A stretch of DNA of 64,000 nt from Thiotrichaceae bacterium (lineage in GTDB: Bacteria > Pseudomonadota > Gammaproteobacteria > Beggiatoales > Beggiatoaceae), in NCBI GenBank assembly GCA_026991885.1, contig JALXAQ010000253.1:1-64000 (forward strand), given 5' to 3'. A model generated the notes under the pieces. The model saw only the letters and a program-made list of their open reading frames with translations. It was not told where the DNA came from and searched no databases. The translations under genes were made by a program, and so were the position numbers. Shown in pieces: positions 37,689 to 46,780 of the stretch (position 1 is the first letter of the stretch; every line of letters begins with the position of its first letter).

Positions 37689-39182
37689 CTATTCGAGTCG
37701 CACAGCCACGGCAACACGGAAACCGAAAGACTGGTAGCGGGTGTCCGAGGAGTACCGGCCGCGGTAAGCACTACGGCAGAGGTCGGGACTGTCGTACCAC
37801 GAACCGCCACGCAACACTCGCCTGCTTTCATCACCACCATTCCAAACCTGACCTTCAGTCGGTGCGCCTTTATAACTATCATGCGAAGAATCAGCGCACC
37901 ACTCCCATAGGTTCCCCACCGTATCATACAACCCAAACGGATTCGCAGAAAACGAACCCACTGGTGCCGTTTTTTTACCATCCCATTGACTACCACAACC
38001 ATTACAGTTAGCACGATTATAGCCACTCTCATTGCCCCACCAATACTTGGTTTCAGTCCCACCACGAGCGGCATACTCCCATTCAGCTGCCGTTGGCAAG
38101 CGATAAGTTTTACCGGTTTGTGTACTTAACCACTGGGTATAAGCCACTGCATCATGCCAAGAGACATCAATCACTGGACGATTACCGCGCCCCCAACCTC
38201 TATCACCTGGCTTGCTTTTACCCGTTGCCTCCGCAAATTTATCATATTCGGCAAAAGTCACTTCATAACGGCTCATGGCAAAGCTTTTCACAGAGACTTG
38301 ATGTACTGGTTGCTCATCACTATAACCTCCACCTTGAATATCTCCCATGCGAAACGTTCCAGCGGGAATGACTACCATTTCTGGTCCATCACTCCCATCT
38401 TTCAAGCGATCACGAAAAACTTCACCGGCTTTCAATTCAACCACAGGTTGATGAAGTTTAACCACCCATTCACGCCCCACTCCCACTAACAGCTGTTGAC
38501 TAACTTTTATCTTATTTCTCAATACCGCGAAAGAAATAAATACCGGCTTTTGTTGATCTTCTTGCCATAAGGCTTTGGCTTTATCCCGTTTGGCAATAAT
38601 ATAACCTTTCTCAAATAAAACCAATTTTTTCAAGTCAATCAGATCGCTTACCCACTTTTTCCATTCAAGACGCACCGGAAATTTGCCACTGTCAATGTCA
38701 TAATTTTCTTTATCCAAATAAGCAACGCCAGCCTGATAACTGGGATTATATTCTTGTACGCCTTGATTGAAAAGTGTGATTAAGGCTTGCCGGTTCTTTA
38801 ATAACGCTTGCTGGCGTCTCTTAAATTCTGCCACGGTTTCAAAAGGGTCTCGTTTGGGATGAATGAGTTCAGAAATACTGAAAGGCTTGCTCTTGAAATA
38901 CACCAACGGGGGCGATTCTATCACGACCATTTTTTTGGACACCACGGTACCGTCAGTGATCAGCACATCTAATGCCACACGCTGCCCGTTGGCTTGGGCT
39001 TCGATATGATGGGTGCCAACCGGTAGCGAGAAAATGACGGGGCTGGTGTTGGCTTTGATTTGTCCATTGATATAAATCTTCGCGTTTGGCGGGACCGTGG
39101 TTAATGCCAAGCGACCGCCATTGTCAGCTTGGGCGGCTAGGGATAGGGTTAATAGAAGTGCAGAGATAATTGTATTTTTCAT
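37689..39182 (-). CDS. Secreted PEGA-FGE protein (C-type-lectin fold), probable retroelement-diversified protein
   Basis: 497 residues. Signal peptide MKNTIISALLLTLSLAAQA; PEGA domain at about 24-80 (LTTVPPNAKIYINGQIKANT); middle region of about 180 residues; then an FGE-sulfatase/SUMF1 domain from about 265 (VVIPAGTFRMGD, SVKSFAMSRYEVTFAEYDKF, RLPTAAEWEYAARGG, VGNLWEWCAD) to the end. The true formylglycine enzyme's paired active-site cysteines are not clearly present, so this is more likely a binding domain of C-type-lectin fold than an enzyme. The C-terminal stretch 463-486 has eleven NNC codons at positions expected to be AAC in a template repeat, the mark of a DGR variable region. TGGAG precedes the ATG. 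It follows a coiled-coil protein gene by 16 bp. Confidence 0.85.
   Translation of the reverse strand: MKNTIISALLLTLSLAAQADNGGRLALTTVPPNAKIYINGQIKANTSPVIFSLPVGTHHIEAQANGQRVALDVLITDGTVVSKKMVVIESPPLVYFKSKPFSISELIHPKRDPFETVAEFKRRQQALLKNRQALITLFNQGVQEYNPSYQAGVAYLDKENYDIDSGKFPVRLEWKKWVSDLIDLKKLVLFEKGYIIAKRDKAKALWQEDQQKPVFISFAVLRNKIKVSQQLLVGVGREWVVKLHQPVVELKAGEVFRDRLKDGSDGPEMVVIPAGTFRMGDIQGGGYSDEQPVHQVSVKSFAMSRYEVTFAEYDKFAEATGKSKPGDRGWGRGNRPVIDVSWHDAVAYTQWLSTQTGKTYRLPTAAEWEYAARGGTETKYWWGNESGYNRANCNGCGSQWDGKKTAPVGSFSANPFGLYDTVGNLWEWCADSSHDSYKGAPTEGQVWNGGDESRRVLRGGSWYDSPDLCRSAYRGRYSSDTRYQSFGFRVAVAVRLE
37725..37799 (-). other. Candidate DGR variable region (VR)
   Basis: Codons for residues 463, 464, 467, 468, 473, 475, 477, 478, 480, 481 and 483 read TAC, GAC, GAC, CTC, TAC, GGC, TAC, TCC, GAC, ACC and TAC. 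All end in C and all are reachable from AAC by changing adenines only. They lie between the invariant RGGSW and GFRV motifs of FGE/CLec variable proteins. Just upstream the same gene uses TAT and GAT. The local GC content is far above the surroundings. No template repeat or DGR reverse transcriptase is in the window. Confidence 0.65.
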
Positions 39183-39198
39183 CGTTTCTCCAAAAGTG

Positions 39199-40485
39199 TT
39201 AATTCATACCTAATAAATAAGCTTGCTGTTTCGATGGCTTTTGAGCCACTCTTTTGATGGTTCTTTGTTGGCGGCTAATCGAGACGGGTATATTGAAACC
39301 CAGCCTCCCCGAGAGAAAGCCGAATGAAATGCCACTTTCTAACTGCCAAGTGCTTTCATGGATTACCTCTTGTTGCTTGAGTTGCTCAAGTTGTTGTTTC
39401 ATAGCACGGTTATGGATTAGCTCTTGTTGCTTGAGTTGTTCAAGCTGTTGTTTCATAGCACGGTGATGGATTAGCTCTTGTTGCTTGATTTGTTCAAGCT
39501 GTTGTTTCATAGCACGGTGATGAGTATTAAGCAAATCTTCTAATTGTTGCGTTTGCGCCTTGAGTGTACGATCTAAATGCTCCGTTTGATCTTGGATCGC
39601 TACTAAGACAGCGGATTTCATATCATTAATGCTGTTGGCAATCTCAGCATTTTTGCTTTCCAACAATTGAAAATATTCCCGATGCTCCTCTCGCATAAAC
39701 TTATCGGTAAATGTGGCGGTATGGCGGAACATCTCCAAATCCAATAAACGATACTTACGCGCCGCCACTATGCGATTATTATCTTTCTCAGCCACCAAAG
39801 CATCACTAAACAAAGCCCGGGCATTTTGCTCTAGTCGCCAATCAAGGAAAGTGCTTATAACCGAAGGAGAGCCTTGATAATGTTTTTGGAAATCAGCCTC
39901 CCATGCTTTAATATCCAGCTCAATCGCCCGTTTTTCAGCCTGAAAAGCTAATTCAATCGCTTGCGGTATTTGTTTAGCCCCCGAAAAAGTCGTCACAAAG
40001 GCATCATAAATTAAGGGATCATCAGCCTGTTTAGCGCGTGCAAAGGCCAGTTCGTGAATTTTCAACAACGCCTCAATAGATTCTATCGCATTGGGAAAAT
40101 CCGCCATAAATTGCTGATAATCGGCAATGGTATTCGAGGCTTGGGTTAATTTAAAAATCGCATGAATGGCTTGGAGATTTAACAAAGCATGCGGTCGAAT
40201 GCTTAAAAAATCTTTGTAAACCGCGCGTTGATTTAATTGCTCTGCTTGTCGCCAAGCCTGAAAAAAAGCTTTACCCTGTGTATCTGCTTTCACATATTTA
40301 GTGGCTAGCCGGTGCCAAGCGGGATAAGTATTTTGTTGCAAAGCCAATTGATAAGCAAACGGATAAGCGGCCTCATATTCGCCCAAGTTTTCTAAACCTT
40401 GCACGATTGATTGGTAATCGTTACTCCACGCTGGCGGTGAGAGAGCGATTAAGATGAGTAACAGTGTGTAGATATTGGATTTCAT
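39199..40485 (-). CDS. Secreted coiled-coil protein partnered with the PEGA-FGE gene
   Basis: 428 residues, family not recognised. Signal peptide about 1-21 (IYTLLLILIALSPPAWS). The next 250 residues are helical with alternating A/L/Y spacing like degenerate TPR (YQSIVQGLENLGEYEAAYPF, LHELAFARAKQADDP-type segments). Residues about 290-375 form a coiled coil with three 18-residue repeats (HHRAMKQQLEQLKQQELI). The last 50 residues are glycine-containing and end QQAYLLGMN. It sits 16 bp upstream of the PEGA-FGE gene on the same strand, so they are probably one operon; a role in anchoring or displaying that protein is my inference. Confidence 0.7.
   Translation of the reverse strand: MKSNIYTLLLILIALSPPAWSNDYQSIVQGLENLGEYEAAYPFAYQLALQQNTYPAWHRLATKYVKADTQGKAFFQAWRQAEQLNQRAVYKDFLSIRPHALLNLQAIHAIFKLTQASNTIADYQQFMADFPNAIESIEALLKIHELAFARAKQADDPLIYDAFVTTFSGAKQIPQAIELAFQAEKRAIELDIKAWEADFQKHYQGSPSVISTFLDWRLEQNARALFSDALVAEKDNNRIVAARKYRLLDLEMFRHTATFTDKFMREEHREYFQLLESKNAEIANSINDMKSAVLVAIQDQTEHLDRTLKAQTQQLEDLLNTHHRAMKQQLEQIKQQELIHHRAMKQQLEQLKQQELIHNRAMKQQLEQLKQQEVIHESTWQLESGISFGFLSGRLGFNIPVSISRQQRTIKRVAQKPSKQQAYLLGMN
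39365..39520 (-). repeat. Three 54-bp in-frame repeats
   Basis: The unit encoding MKQQLEQLKQQELIHHRA is repeated three times with a 54-bp period and very few differences. Confidence 0.8.
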
Positions 40486-40595
40486 TTAGTCTCTCCGGTT
40501 GATTTAATGTGTAAATCAAATATATACTCTGTATTGTGTTTTTTCTTGTATGTACCGGATAAGTGGTAGGATTTAGGTGATAAACTGTTATAAGT

Positions 40596-40644
40596 ATGCC
40601 ATCGCCTGACAGGGGCAATCCTTTATGGTTGCCCGCGATGGCAT
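40596..40644. terminator. Nested hairpin overlapping the gtrA 3' end
   Basis: Outer arms ATGCCATCGC (40596-40605) and GCGATGGCAT (40635-40644) enclose the GGGCAATCCTTTATGGTTGC element (40613-40634). The gtrA stop codon lies inside the inner loop. Confidence 0.75.
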
Positions 40645-41123
40645 TTCTTAAAGGAGAAATATTTGTGTCCTAAAAAACTGCTAAAGACTGGTACGCAAAT
40701 GCCAACAAAATGGGCAATTTCTTCTACCCACTGTTCAATCCCCAACCCAGGTAATACCACGATTGCCAGCAATAAACTCACTACAAGGGTTTGAAAAATA
40801 CCAACTAAATTGACTAGCGTAAAATAGAAAAATTGGTGAGCCGTCTGCCCAGGTTGTGCTTCAAACACAAACAGACGATTTAAAATAAATGCCGTCAACA
40901 TGCCAATAAGATAGGCGATGACGATAGCTGTCGCGTAGTTTAAAAATAGACTTAATGCTATCCGCGAAGAAAAATTGATTAAGGCGGCAAATCCGCCCAC
41001 AATGAGAAATTTCAAAAAACCTGATGAAAAAAATTCCTGTTTTAACCATTGCACGATTGACTTTTTATCCACAGTCAAAATATCGTTCCCTGCGTTTTCT
41101 AGTACAAAATTGTCTGATTCCAC
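40623..41123 (-). CDS. GtrA family membrane protein
   Basis: 166 residues. Four hydrophobic helices (about 38-58, 62-84, 98-122, 135-155) form a GtrA domain, with the family start FLKFLIVGGFAALINFSSRI and an end HFVGICVPVFSSFLGHKYFS. GtrA proteins are thought to flip or hold undecaprenyl-phosphate-linked sugars. It is the last gene of an operon with a flavoprotein and an epimerase-like SDR (gaps of 1-2 bp). The C-terminal residues RGQP and the stop codon are encoded by a dispersed repeat, so the original C terminus may have been altered. Confidence 0.88.
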   Translation of the reverse strand: MESDNFVLENAGNDILTVDKKSIVQWLKQEFFSSGFLKFLIVGGFAALINFSSRIALSLFLNYATAIVIAYLIGMLTAFILNRLFVFEAQPGQTAHQFFYFTLVNLVGIFQTLVVSLLLAIVVLPGLGIEQWVEEIAHFVGICVPVFSSFLGHKYFSFKKCHRGQP

Positions 41124-41125
41124 TA

Positions 41126-42454
41126 CTATAGTGCTCCTAAATGATTTGTAAATTTGGTTGGTTTAATTAAAAATTGGGCTAATTGTCTGCCGATTTTAAC
41201 ACTTTCCGAAACGCCACGATCTTCGGGATAATAATAACAAGTATCAGCCATCACAAAACCTTGTATATTCGTTTGTATTGGCGGCAATTGTTGGTAAAAG
41301 TTGGGAGAGCAGATTGGTTGTGCAAATTCATAGCGAGAAACGTGGGCGGCTAATACCCAATCTTTGGCAAATTCTGGATTAATACGATTCAAATAGCTAA
41401 GCACTTCTTCGATAAATGAAGCATTATCTTGTGTGTATTTTGCATGCGTTTTAGGCATATAAAAAGGCACATAGATAATCCCTTCATCGAGGGGATTAAG
41501 ATTGCTATATTCTATCAATCCGGGTATTTCCATATCGGGATCATTGATGTTAAGCCAAAAGTTTTCGGTTAAGGCATAACGCAACCTAAGCACAACGCAG
41601 ACAACGGCACAATTGGCTATTTTTTTGATTTTATCTATTATTTCTACCGATAAATCCGGTACCAAACGAGGAACAAAAGGCAATGGAATTGTGGAGACAA
41701 CGCTATCATAAAAACGCTTTTCCCCTTTAACAACAAGGGCTTCTAGCTGATTGTTGACACTCGTGACTTTTTCAACACCCGTGTTAAGATAAATAGAGCC
41801 GTGCAATTCTAAAATACGCTTTTCCAAGGCACTGAGTAAAGTGTCTGAGCCGCCTTCCAAGTAGCCTAATTGTTCAGTGAACAGGTTTTTTCTCGATTGA
41901 GCGATGCGCTTGATACGGGTACCAATCCAAGCCGCAGAAATATTTTCCTTATGCTCGTAAAACTTATATTCAAATAAATAGTCCCACAGCCTATAATAGG
42001 CGGTTTCGCCTACCCATTTTTTTAACCAAGTTGTGGCATTTACTTGGTCTAATCGAGACCAATTGTTAATATTTGTCGTATAAAATACATGGAGAGCATA
42101 ACGCAGTTTTGAGATTAAACCCAATTTGGGAAAGGTGAGTAAATGAATTGGTTCTCCCCATTTATAGAGTACTCCATTATAAAAAAAGCCCATTTTTGTG
42201 TCTCGCCAACGCAGTTTGTCAGAAATATTTAATTCGTTGAGCAAATCAAATAAGGGCTTATCGGAGCGACAAATAAAATGGTAATAACGCTCAATTTTGA
42301 GCCCATCAAAGTTAAAAGAGGCGGACATGCCGCCAATGCGATCATCTCTTTCATAGAGGTCAACTTGATGCTTATTTTTTAATAATTCGTAAGCACAAGC
42401 TAATCCCATAGGTCCTGAACCTATTACGGCAATTTTTTTTATTTTTTGTTGCAT
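41126..42454 (-). CDS. FAD-dependent oxidoreductase, UDP-galactopyranose-mutase/amine-oxidase-like
   Basis: 442 residues. N-terminal dinucleotide-binding motif IAVIGSGPMGLACAYELLKN with YERDDRIGGMSASF, the NAD(P)-binding Rossmann 8 and amino-oxidase pattern. EQLGYLEGGSDTLLSALEKR is the flavin-domain middle motif and DTCYYYPEDRGVSESVKIGR the C-terminal FAD-closing motif. Proteins of this group sit in glycolipid and polysaccharide loci. It is sandwiched between gtrA and an SDR gene with almost no spacing, suggesting modification of a lipid-linked sugar or lipid. Exact reaction unknown. Confidence 0.82.
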   Translation of the reverse strand: MQQKIKKIAVIGSGPMGLACAYELLKNKHQVDLYERDDRIGGMSASFNFDGLKIERYYHFICRSDKPLFDLLNELNISDKLRWRDTKMGFFYNGVLYKWGEPIHLLTFPKLGLISKLRYALHVFYTTNINNWSRLDQVNATTWLKKWVGETAYYRLWDYLFEYKFYEHKENISAAWIGTRIKRIAQSRKNLFTEQLGYLEGGSDTLLSALEKRILELHGSIYLNTGVEKVTSVNNQLEALVVKGEKRFYDSVVSTIPLPFVPRLVPDLSVEIIDKIKKIANCAVVCVVLRLRYALTENFWLNINDPDMEIPGLIEYSNLNPLDEGIIYVPFYMPKTHAKYTQDNASFIEEVLSYLNRINPEFAKDWVLAAHVSRYEFAQPICSPNFYQQLPPIQTNIQGFVMADTCYYYPEDRGVSESVKIGRQLAQFLIKPTKFTNHLGAL

Positions 42455-42455
42455 T

Positions 42456-43388
42456 TTAACGTTTTAGCACAATTTGACTATATTGCTCATCGCCAAAAGT
42501 TTCACGGATAGCCTCCTCAAACGGCGTTTGTGTCACGCCAAAAACTTCTTGGGTATTAACCCCAGTAAAATGATCACCAGCCGTTAGGGCTTTCAACTGA
42601 TCAGCCGTAAAAGGCGGTTTGCGACTAAAGACGGCGTAGATTTTCAACAGGGCATAAAACAAGGAATAAGGTATGTGAATAATCAGCGTCTTCAATTTTT
42701 TGACCTTTTTAATCGTGCGTATGATATCGACATAATCAACTTGTTCATTACCGACAACGTCATAAATCGCACCATCCGGTTGATTTTCCATACAATGAAT
42801 AATCATCCGACAAAAGTCTTTATTATACAAAGGTTGGCGCATATAACGCCCATGCCCTGGAATAGGGAATATTGGCACCCATTTCATAAAGCGCGATAAC
42901 CAACCGAGATGTTTAGGATCAAACCAGCCAAACATTAAGGTTGGGCGCAGGATACAATGCTTAATCCCGCTGCGAATGACGATTTCTTCTTGTTGTTTTT
43001 TGGTATGGGTATAATCATCATCTGCGACAGAGTTCACGACTGATGAGCTGATATGTACAATATAGGGTACTTGGTGCTGGCGTGCCGCCTCTAAGACGCG
43101 CTGAGTCGATTCGATATTGTTACGGACAAATAAGGCCGAATTTTTACCGGTAATTTGTGCTTGAAGCATAACTAAACAGGTGGCATCTGCAAAGGCATTT
43201 TGCCAATCGCCGCTGTTTGCCAGATCAGCTAAAATTGTTTCAACGTGGGGATGTAATTGTTTAAGAATATTCAAATTGTAAGCATGTTTATCAATGGCGA
43301 CAATATGCCCTTTAAGTTGCACAATCAGATTTTGTCCAACTAAACCTGCTGCCCCTACTATAATTATTTTGTCTTTTAAATTAATCAT
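42456..43388 (-). CDS. NAD-dependent epimerase/dehydratase family protein
   Basis: 310 residues, extended SDR. Rossmann motif [18 protein letters not shown] (GxxGxxG near 12-18), ADLANSGDW cofactor region, HISSSVV serine, and [11 protein letters not shown]. The catalytic YxxxK appears in the altered form YTHTK (Tyr-Thr-His-Thr-Lys), still with Tyr and Lys four apart. It is first in the operon with the flavoprotein and gtrA, and divergent from argH across about 30 bp rich in TA repeats. A nucleotide-sugar or lipid-linked-sugar role is likely; the substrate is unknown. Confidence 0.82.
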   Translation of the reverse strand: MINLKDKIIIVGAAGLVGQNLIVQLKGHIVAIDKHAYNLNILKQLHPHVETILADLANSGDWQNAFADATCLVMLQAQITGKNSALFVRNNIESTQRVLEAARQHQVPYIVHISSSVVNSVADDDYTHTKKQQEEIVIRSGIKHCILRPTLMFGWFDPKHLGWLSRFMKWVPIFPIPGHGRYMRQPLYNKDFCRMIIHCMENQPDGAIYDVVGNEQVDYVDIIRTIKKVKKLKTLIIHIPYSLFYALLKIYAVFSRKPPFTADQLKALTAGDHFTGVNTQEVFGVTQTPFEEAIRETFGDEQYSQIVLKR

Positions 43389-43418
43389 TTGTTTTCATTA
43401 TTATATATATATATATTT

Positions 43419-44795
43419 ATGAGCATAGAAAAACCTTGGACAGGGCGCTTCACGGCACCCACTGATGCTTTTGTCGAAGCCTTTACCGCTTCAGTCAGCT
43501 TTGATCAACGTTTATATGAATATGACATCATGGGCTCCATCGCCCATGCCCGTATGTTAGCGCATGTTGGCGTTTTGACTGAGCCGGAATGTACACAAAT
43601 TGTTGAAGGCTTAACCGAAATTCAAGCAGAAATTAAGCGGGGAGCGTTTGAATGGTCAATCGCTTTGGAAGATGTTCACATGAATATCGAATCTCGCTTG
43701 ACGCAGAAAATTGGGGCGGTGGGTAAAAAATTGCACACGGGGCGCTCTCGAAATGATCAAGTGGCGACCGATATTCGTCTCTATTTGCGCCATGAAATCG
43801 AACGGATTCGTAGCGAATTGACGCGACTTTTGACGGCTTTAGCTGACGTTGCCGAGCGTGAGGCTGACACTTTGATGCCTGGTTTTACGCATTTGCAAAG
43901 TGCTCAACCGACGACGTTTGGACATCATTTGTTAGCTTGGAGTGAAATGTTATTGCGTGATAGGCTACGATTACAAGATTGTCGCAAACGTCTGAATAGT
44001 ATGCCCCTTGGTGCTGCCGCCCTCGCGGGCACGAGTTATCCGATAGATCGTCACTATACCGCAGAATTATTAGGTTTTGAAAGTATAGCAGAAAATTCTT
44101 TGGATGCTGTCAGTGATCGCGATTTTGCGATTGAGTTTACAGCCGCCGCTGCTATTTTGATGATGCACTTGTCGCGTTTTTCTGAAGAATTGGTTTTATG
44201 GTCATCAGCGCAATTTAATTTTATTGAATTAAGCGATGCCTTTTGCACGGGCTCATCCATCATGCCTCAGAAAAAAAACCCGGATGTACCCGAATTGGTA
44301 CGTGGAAAAACGGGGCGCGTCTATGGTCATTTGACCAGTTTATTGACTTTGATGAAATCGCAGCCATTAGCCTATAATAAGGATAATCAAGAAGATAAAG
44401 AGCCCTTGTTTGATACAGTCGATACACTCAAAGGCAGTTTGCGCGTTTTTGCAGACATGATACCGACTTTACAAGTGCAACGTGACCAAATGCGTGCAGC
44501 CGCGCAGCGGGGTTTTAGCACTGCCACGGATTTAGCGGATTATCTAGTCCGCAAAGGAGTGGCATTTCGAGATGCCCATGAGATTGTGGGCAAAGCAGTG
44601 CGACATTGTATTGATAATGGATGTGACTTAGAGGCTTTAAGTTTAAAAGTATTTAAAGAATTTTCGCCACAGATTGGGGATGATGTGTATGAAATATTAA
44701 CCTTGGATGGCTCAATTAATGCGCGTAATCATATCGGGGGGACAGCACCGCGCCAGGTACGGGCGGCGGTAAAACGTTTGCGAGAGCGTTTATAG
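43419..44795 (+). CDS. argH: Argininosuccinate lyase
   Basis: 458 residues (E. coli 457) from the ATG at 43419; an in-frame TTG at 43389 lies against the divergent gene and would add residues not seen in the family. The start [11 protein letters not shown] and the fumarase-superfamily signature [16 protein letters not shown] (about 275-290) identify it. [12 protein letters not shown] and the [12 protein letters not shown] active-site loop are also present. It splits argininosuccinate into arginine and fumarate. An (TA)n run (43403-43416) separates it from the divergent epimerase-like gene. Confidence 0.96.
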   Translation: MSIEKPWTGRFTAPTDAFVEAFTASVSFDQRLYEYDIMGSIAHARMLAHVGVLTEPECTQIVEGLTEIQAEIKRGAFEWSIALEDVHMNIESRLTQKIGAVGKKLHTGRSRNDQVATDIRLYLRHEIERIRSELTRLLTALADVAEREADTLMPGFTHLQSAQPTTFGHHLLAWSEMLLRDRLRLQDCRKRLNSMPLGAAALAGTSYPIDRHYTAELLGFESIAENSLDAVSDRDFAIEFTAAAAILMMHLSRFSEELVLWSSAQFNFIELSDAFCTGSSIMPQKKNPDVPELVRGKTGRVYGHLTSLLTLMKSQPLAYNKDNQEDKEPLFDTVDTLKGSLRVFADMIPTLQVQRDQMRAAAQRGFSTATDLADYLVRKGVAFRDAHEIVGKAVRHCIDNGCDLEALSLKVFKEFSPQIGDDVYEILTLDGSINARNHIGGTAPRQVRAAVKRLRERL

Positions 44796-44802
44796 AAATA
44801 GG

Positions 44803-44823
44803 AGTCCAAGATTTATCTTGGAC
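44803..44823. repeat. GTCCAAGAT hairpin
   Basis: GTCCAAGAT and ATCTTGGAC around TT. Copies at 46750, 50901 and 56239; degenerate ones near 5205 and 6158. Confidence 0.75.
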
Positions 44824-44855
44824 AAAAAAAACTAGCATTATTGATTTGAGCCGTG

Positions 44856-44861
44856 TATAAT
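44856..44861 (+). promoter_or_regulatory. tRNA operon -10 with GC-rich discriminator
   Basis: TATAAT followed by GCTCGGCC, a GC-rich discriminator as in stringently controlled stable-RNA promoters, 22 bp before tRNA-Ala. The -35 is not clear. Confidence 0.5.
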
Positions 44862-44882
44862 GCTCGGCCAATTCAATTTAGT

Positions 44883-44958
44883 GGGGCTGTAGCTCAGTTG
44901 GGAGAGCGCTGCGTTCGCAATGCAGAGGTCGGGAGTTCGACCCTCCTCGGCTCCACCA
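44883..44958 (+). tRNA. tRNA-Ala (anticodon CGC)
   Basis: 76 nt including an encoded CCA. The acceptor stem GGGGCTG/CGGCTCC contains the G3-U70 pair that specifies alanine. The anticodon loop TTCGCAA lies between CTGCG and TGCAG, giving CGC. The T arm GGGAGTTCGACCCTCC is canonical. It is followed 6 bp later by tRNA-Arg. Confidence 0.95.
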
Positions 44959-44964
44959 TATTCA

Positions 44965-45041
44965 GTCCCTGTAGCATAACTGGATAATGCACTGGCCTCC
45001 TAAGCCGGAGATTCTGGGTTCAAATCCCAGCGGGGGCACCA
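44965..45041 (+). tRNA. tRNA-Arg (anticodon CCT)
   Basis: 77 nt including CCA. Acceptor GTCCCTG/CGGGGGC, D arm GCATAACTGGATAATGC, anticodon loop CTCCTAA between CTGGC and GCCGG giving CCT (reads AGG), and T arm CTGGGTTCAAATCCCAG. It forms a dicistronic unit with tRNA-Ala and lies just upstream of holA. Confidence 0.95.
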
Positions 45042-45100
45042 TTTCTTTTCTCCACTCCAATTTTTTTTCTGCCCAAAATAAATTTTGGACTCCAAAAAAA

Positions 45101-46123
45101 ATGAAATTGAAAGCCGCTCAACTAAGCAATCATCTCAAGCGACAAGGGCTCTCATCGATCTATCTGTTAACCGGCGATGAGCCTTTACAAATGATGGAAT
45201 GTGCGGATACGCTACGATCTTTTGCCCGTGAGCAAGGTTTTAATGAGCGAGTTGTTTTAACCGTCGAATCGAAATTTGATTGGGAAAACCTTGAAGAACA
45301 AGCCGATAGTTTTTCTTTATTTGCCAATAAGCGTTTGTTAGAAATTCGTTTAGGCGCTCAATCCCCTGGAAAGGATGGCACTAAAGCTTTGATAGCCTAT
45401 TCAGACAACCCCCCCCCTGATGCCATCTTATTAATCACCGCTGATAAACTTGATGCTAACAAACAAAAAACGAAATGGTTTAAAATATTAAGTGAGCGAG
45501 GCGTGCTTATACAAATATGGCCTCTCAATGTATCAGAATTGCCCGGCTGGATAGTCCAACGTATGAGGCAATATGGTTTACAAGCGTCTCCAGAGGCTAT
45601 CAATATGATAGCGGAACGCGCTGAGGGACATTTACTCGCTTGCACTCAAGAAATTGAAAAGCTGCATTTATTATATGGCAAAGGGCAGATTGATACAGCA
45701 CAAGTACTTGATGCCGTCGCAGATACTGCCCGTTTTGACGTGTTTAATTGGGTGGATACAGTATTGACAGGTGATGCGCCGCGCCTTGTCCGTCAATTAC
45801 AGGGCTTACAAGCGGAAGGGGTTGAAGTGACTTTAGTGGCGTGGGCTTTAAATAAAGAAATACGCAATTTATGTTATATGACTTATGCACTACAATCGGG
45901 ACAAAGCATCGCTCAACTATTTAAAACTTATCGTATTTGGTCCATACGTCAAAATGCCATATCCCGCGCTATTAAGAGATATTCAAAGCCTCGACGGTGG
46001 CGGCAATTTTTGCGGGAGACGGTACAAATTGATCGTATGATAAAAGGATTGGAAAGTGGCAATCCTTGGGATGAATTGCAGCAATTGAGTTTACAAATAG
46101 CGGGAGTGAAATTATTTAGCTAA
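45101..46123 (+). CDS. holA: DNA polymerase III subunit delta
   Basis: 340 residues (E. coli 343) from the ATG at 45101; the longer in-frame reading overlaps tRNA-Arg and is rejected. The start MKLKAAQLSNHLKRQGLSSI then YLLTGDEPLQMMECADTLRS is the standard HolA N terminus; FSLFANKRLLEIRLG and the C-terminal helical collar region are recognisable. HolA opens the beta clamp in the clamp loader. No Shine-Dalgarno is visible; a TTGGACTCCAA palindrome occupies the leader. The usual partner lptE is not upstream. Confidence 0.93.
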   Translation: MKLKAAQLSNHLKRQGLSSIYLLTGDEPLQMMECADTLRSFAREQGFNERVVLTVESKFDWENLEEQADSFSLFANKRLLEIRLGAQSPGKDGTKALIAYSDNPPPDAILLITADKLDANKQKTKWFKILSERGVLIQIWPLNVSELPGWIVQRMRQYGLQASPEAINMIAERAEGHLLACTQEIEKLHLLYGKGQIDTAQVLDAVADTARFDVFNWVDTVLTGDAPRLVRQLQGLQAEGVEVTLVAWALNKEIRNLCYMTYALQSGQSIAQLFKTYRIWSIRQNAISRAIKRYSKPRRWRQFLRETVQIDRMIKGLESGNPWDELQQLSLQIAGVKLFS

Positions 46124-46200
46124 AAAGTCCAAGGGATGACAAATGGCAAAAAAAAAGATAGTATGGTTGATGAATGTACAATCATCATTGGAGACTCAAA

Positions 46201-46734
46201 ATGACTCGTAATTTGCTAACTTGTTTTTTTATCTCAATTTTTTTATCAACACCCGTTTTGGCAGATGATTTTTTCGATGGCTATGTTGCTCTTGAAAAAA
46301 AGGAATATACGAAGGCTTTAGAATTGCTTAGCAAGTCCGCTAACCAGGGAAATGCCCAAGCACAATTCTTTGTAGGTAAGATCTACGACAAAGGTTATGG
46401 TGTCACTGAGAATGACCGAACAGCCATCAAGTGGTATCGCAAAGCGGCAAAAAAAGGGCATATAGATGCCATCAACCGTTTGAAGGAGATGAAAGGCTCG
46501 ACTGATTCTGAGTCTTCTTGTCCCAGTAAGACTTTTAGTCTGACTGTGAATGCGATTCCCTCAAAGAGTCGAATTCGGATAATGAATATTAGAGCGAAAT
46601 ATCGAGATGGCATCTGTCTGAAGCCAGGTAAATACGATGTTTTGGTGGACCTTCGGGGATTCAAGAGCTATCGGAAATTGATAAAAGTCGAAGACTCAGA
46701 TGTCTCCGTTGATGTCTTTTTAAAGCGAAAGTAA
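46201..46734 (+). CDS. Secreted Sel1-repeat/PEGA-like protein
   Basis: 177 residues from the ATG at 46201, with GGAG 7 bp upstream. A signal peptide (LLTCFFISIFLSTPVLA) is followed by two Sel1 repeats (AQAQFFVGKIYDKGYGVTEN, TAIKWYRKAAKKGHIDAINR) at about 35-105. A C-terminal PEGA-like beta domain reads LTVNAIPSKSRIRIMNIRAK and KPGKYDVLVDLRGFKSYRKL. A periplasmic or surface adaptor role is likely. PEGA also occurs in the FGE protein at 37689. A strong terminator follows. Confidence 0.82.
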   Translation: MTRNLLTCFFISIFLSTPVLADDFFDGYVALEKKEYTKALELLSKSANQGNAQAQFFVGKIYDKGYGVTENDRTAIKWYRKAAKKGHIDAINRLKEMKGSTDSESSCPSKTFSLTVNAIPSKSRIRIMNIRAKYRDGICLKPGKYDVLVDLRGFKSYRKLIKVEDSDVSVDVFLKRK

Positions 46735-46780
46735 ATTCGCCATCAAGGAGTCCAAGATTTATCTTGGACATGACCCAACA

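Noticed and set aside
39254-39466. Plus-strand cysteine/serine-rich reading frame
   Set aside because: It is antisense to the 54-bp coiled-coil repeats; its apparent repeat structure is the complement of that coding sequence.
37456-40620. A template repeat or DGR reverse transcriptase near the putative variable region
   Set aside because: I looked for a second copy of the GFRV-coding sequence and for a reverse-transcriptase gene in the window and saw neither; the group II intron at the left edge is a different element.
43403-43416. TA dinucleotide run as a phase-variable tract
   Set aside because: Only about seven TA units lie in the intergenic region; there is no evidence that it alters argH or the divergent gene.
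44987-45100. Longer N terminus for holA
   Set aside because: The added codons are translated tRNA-Arg sequence; the family start matches the ATG at 45101.
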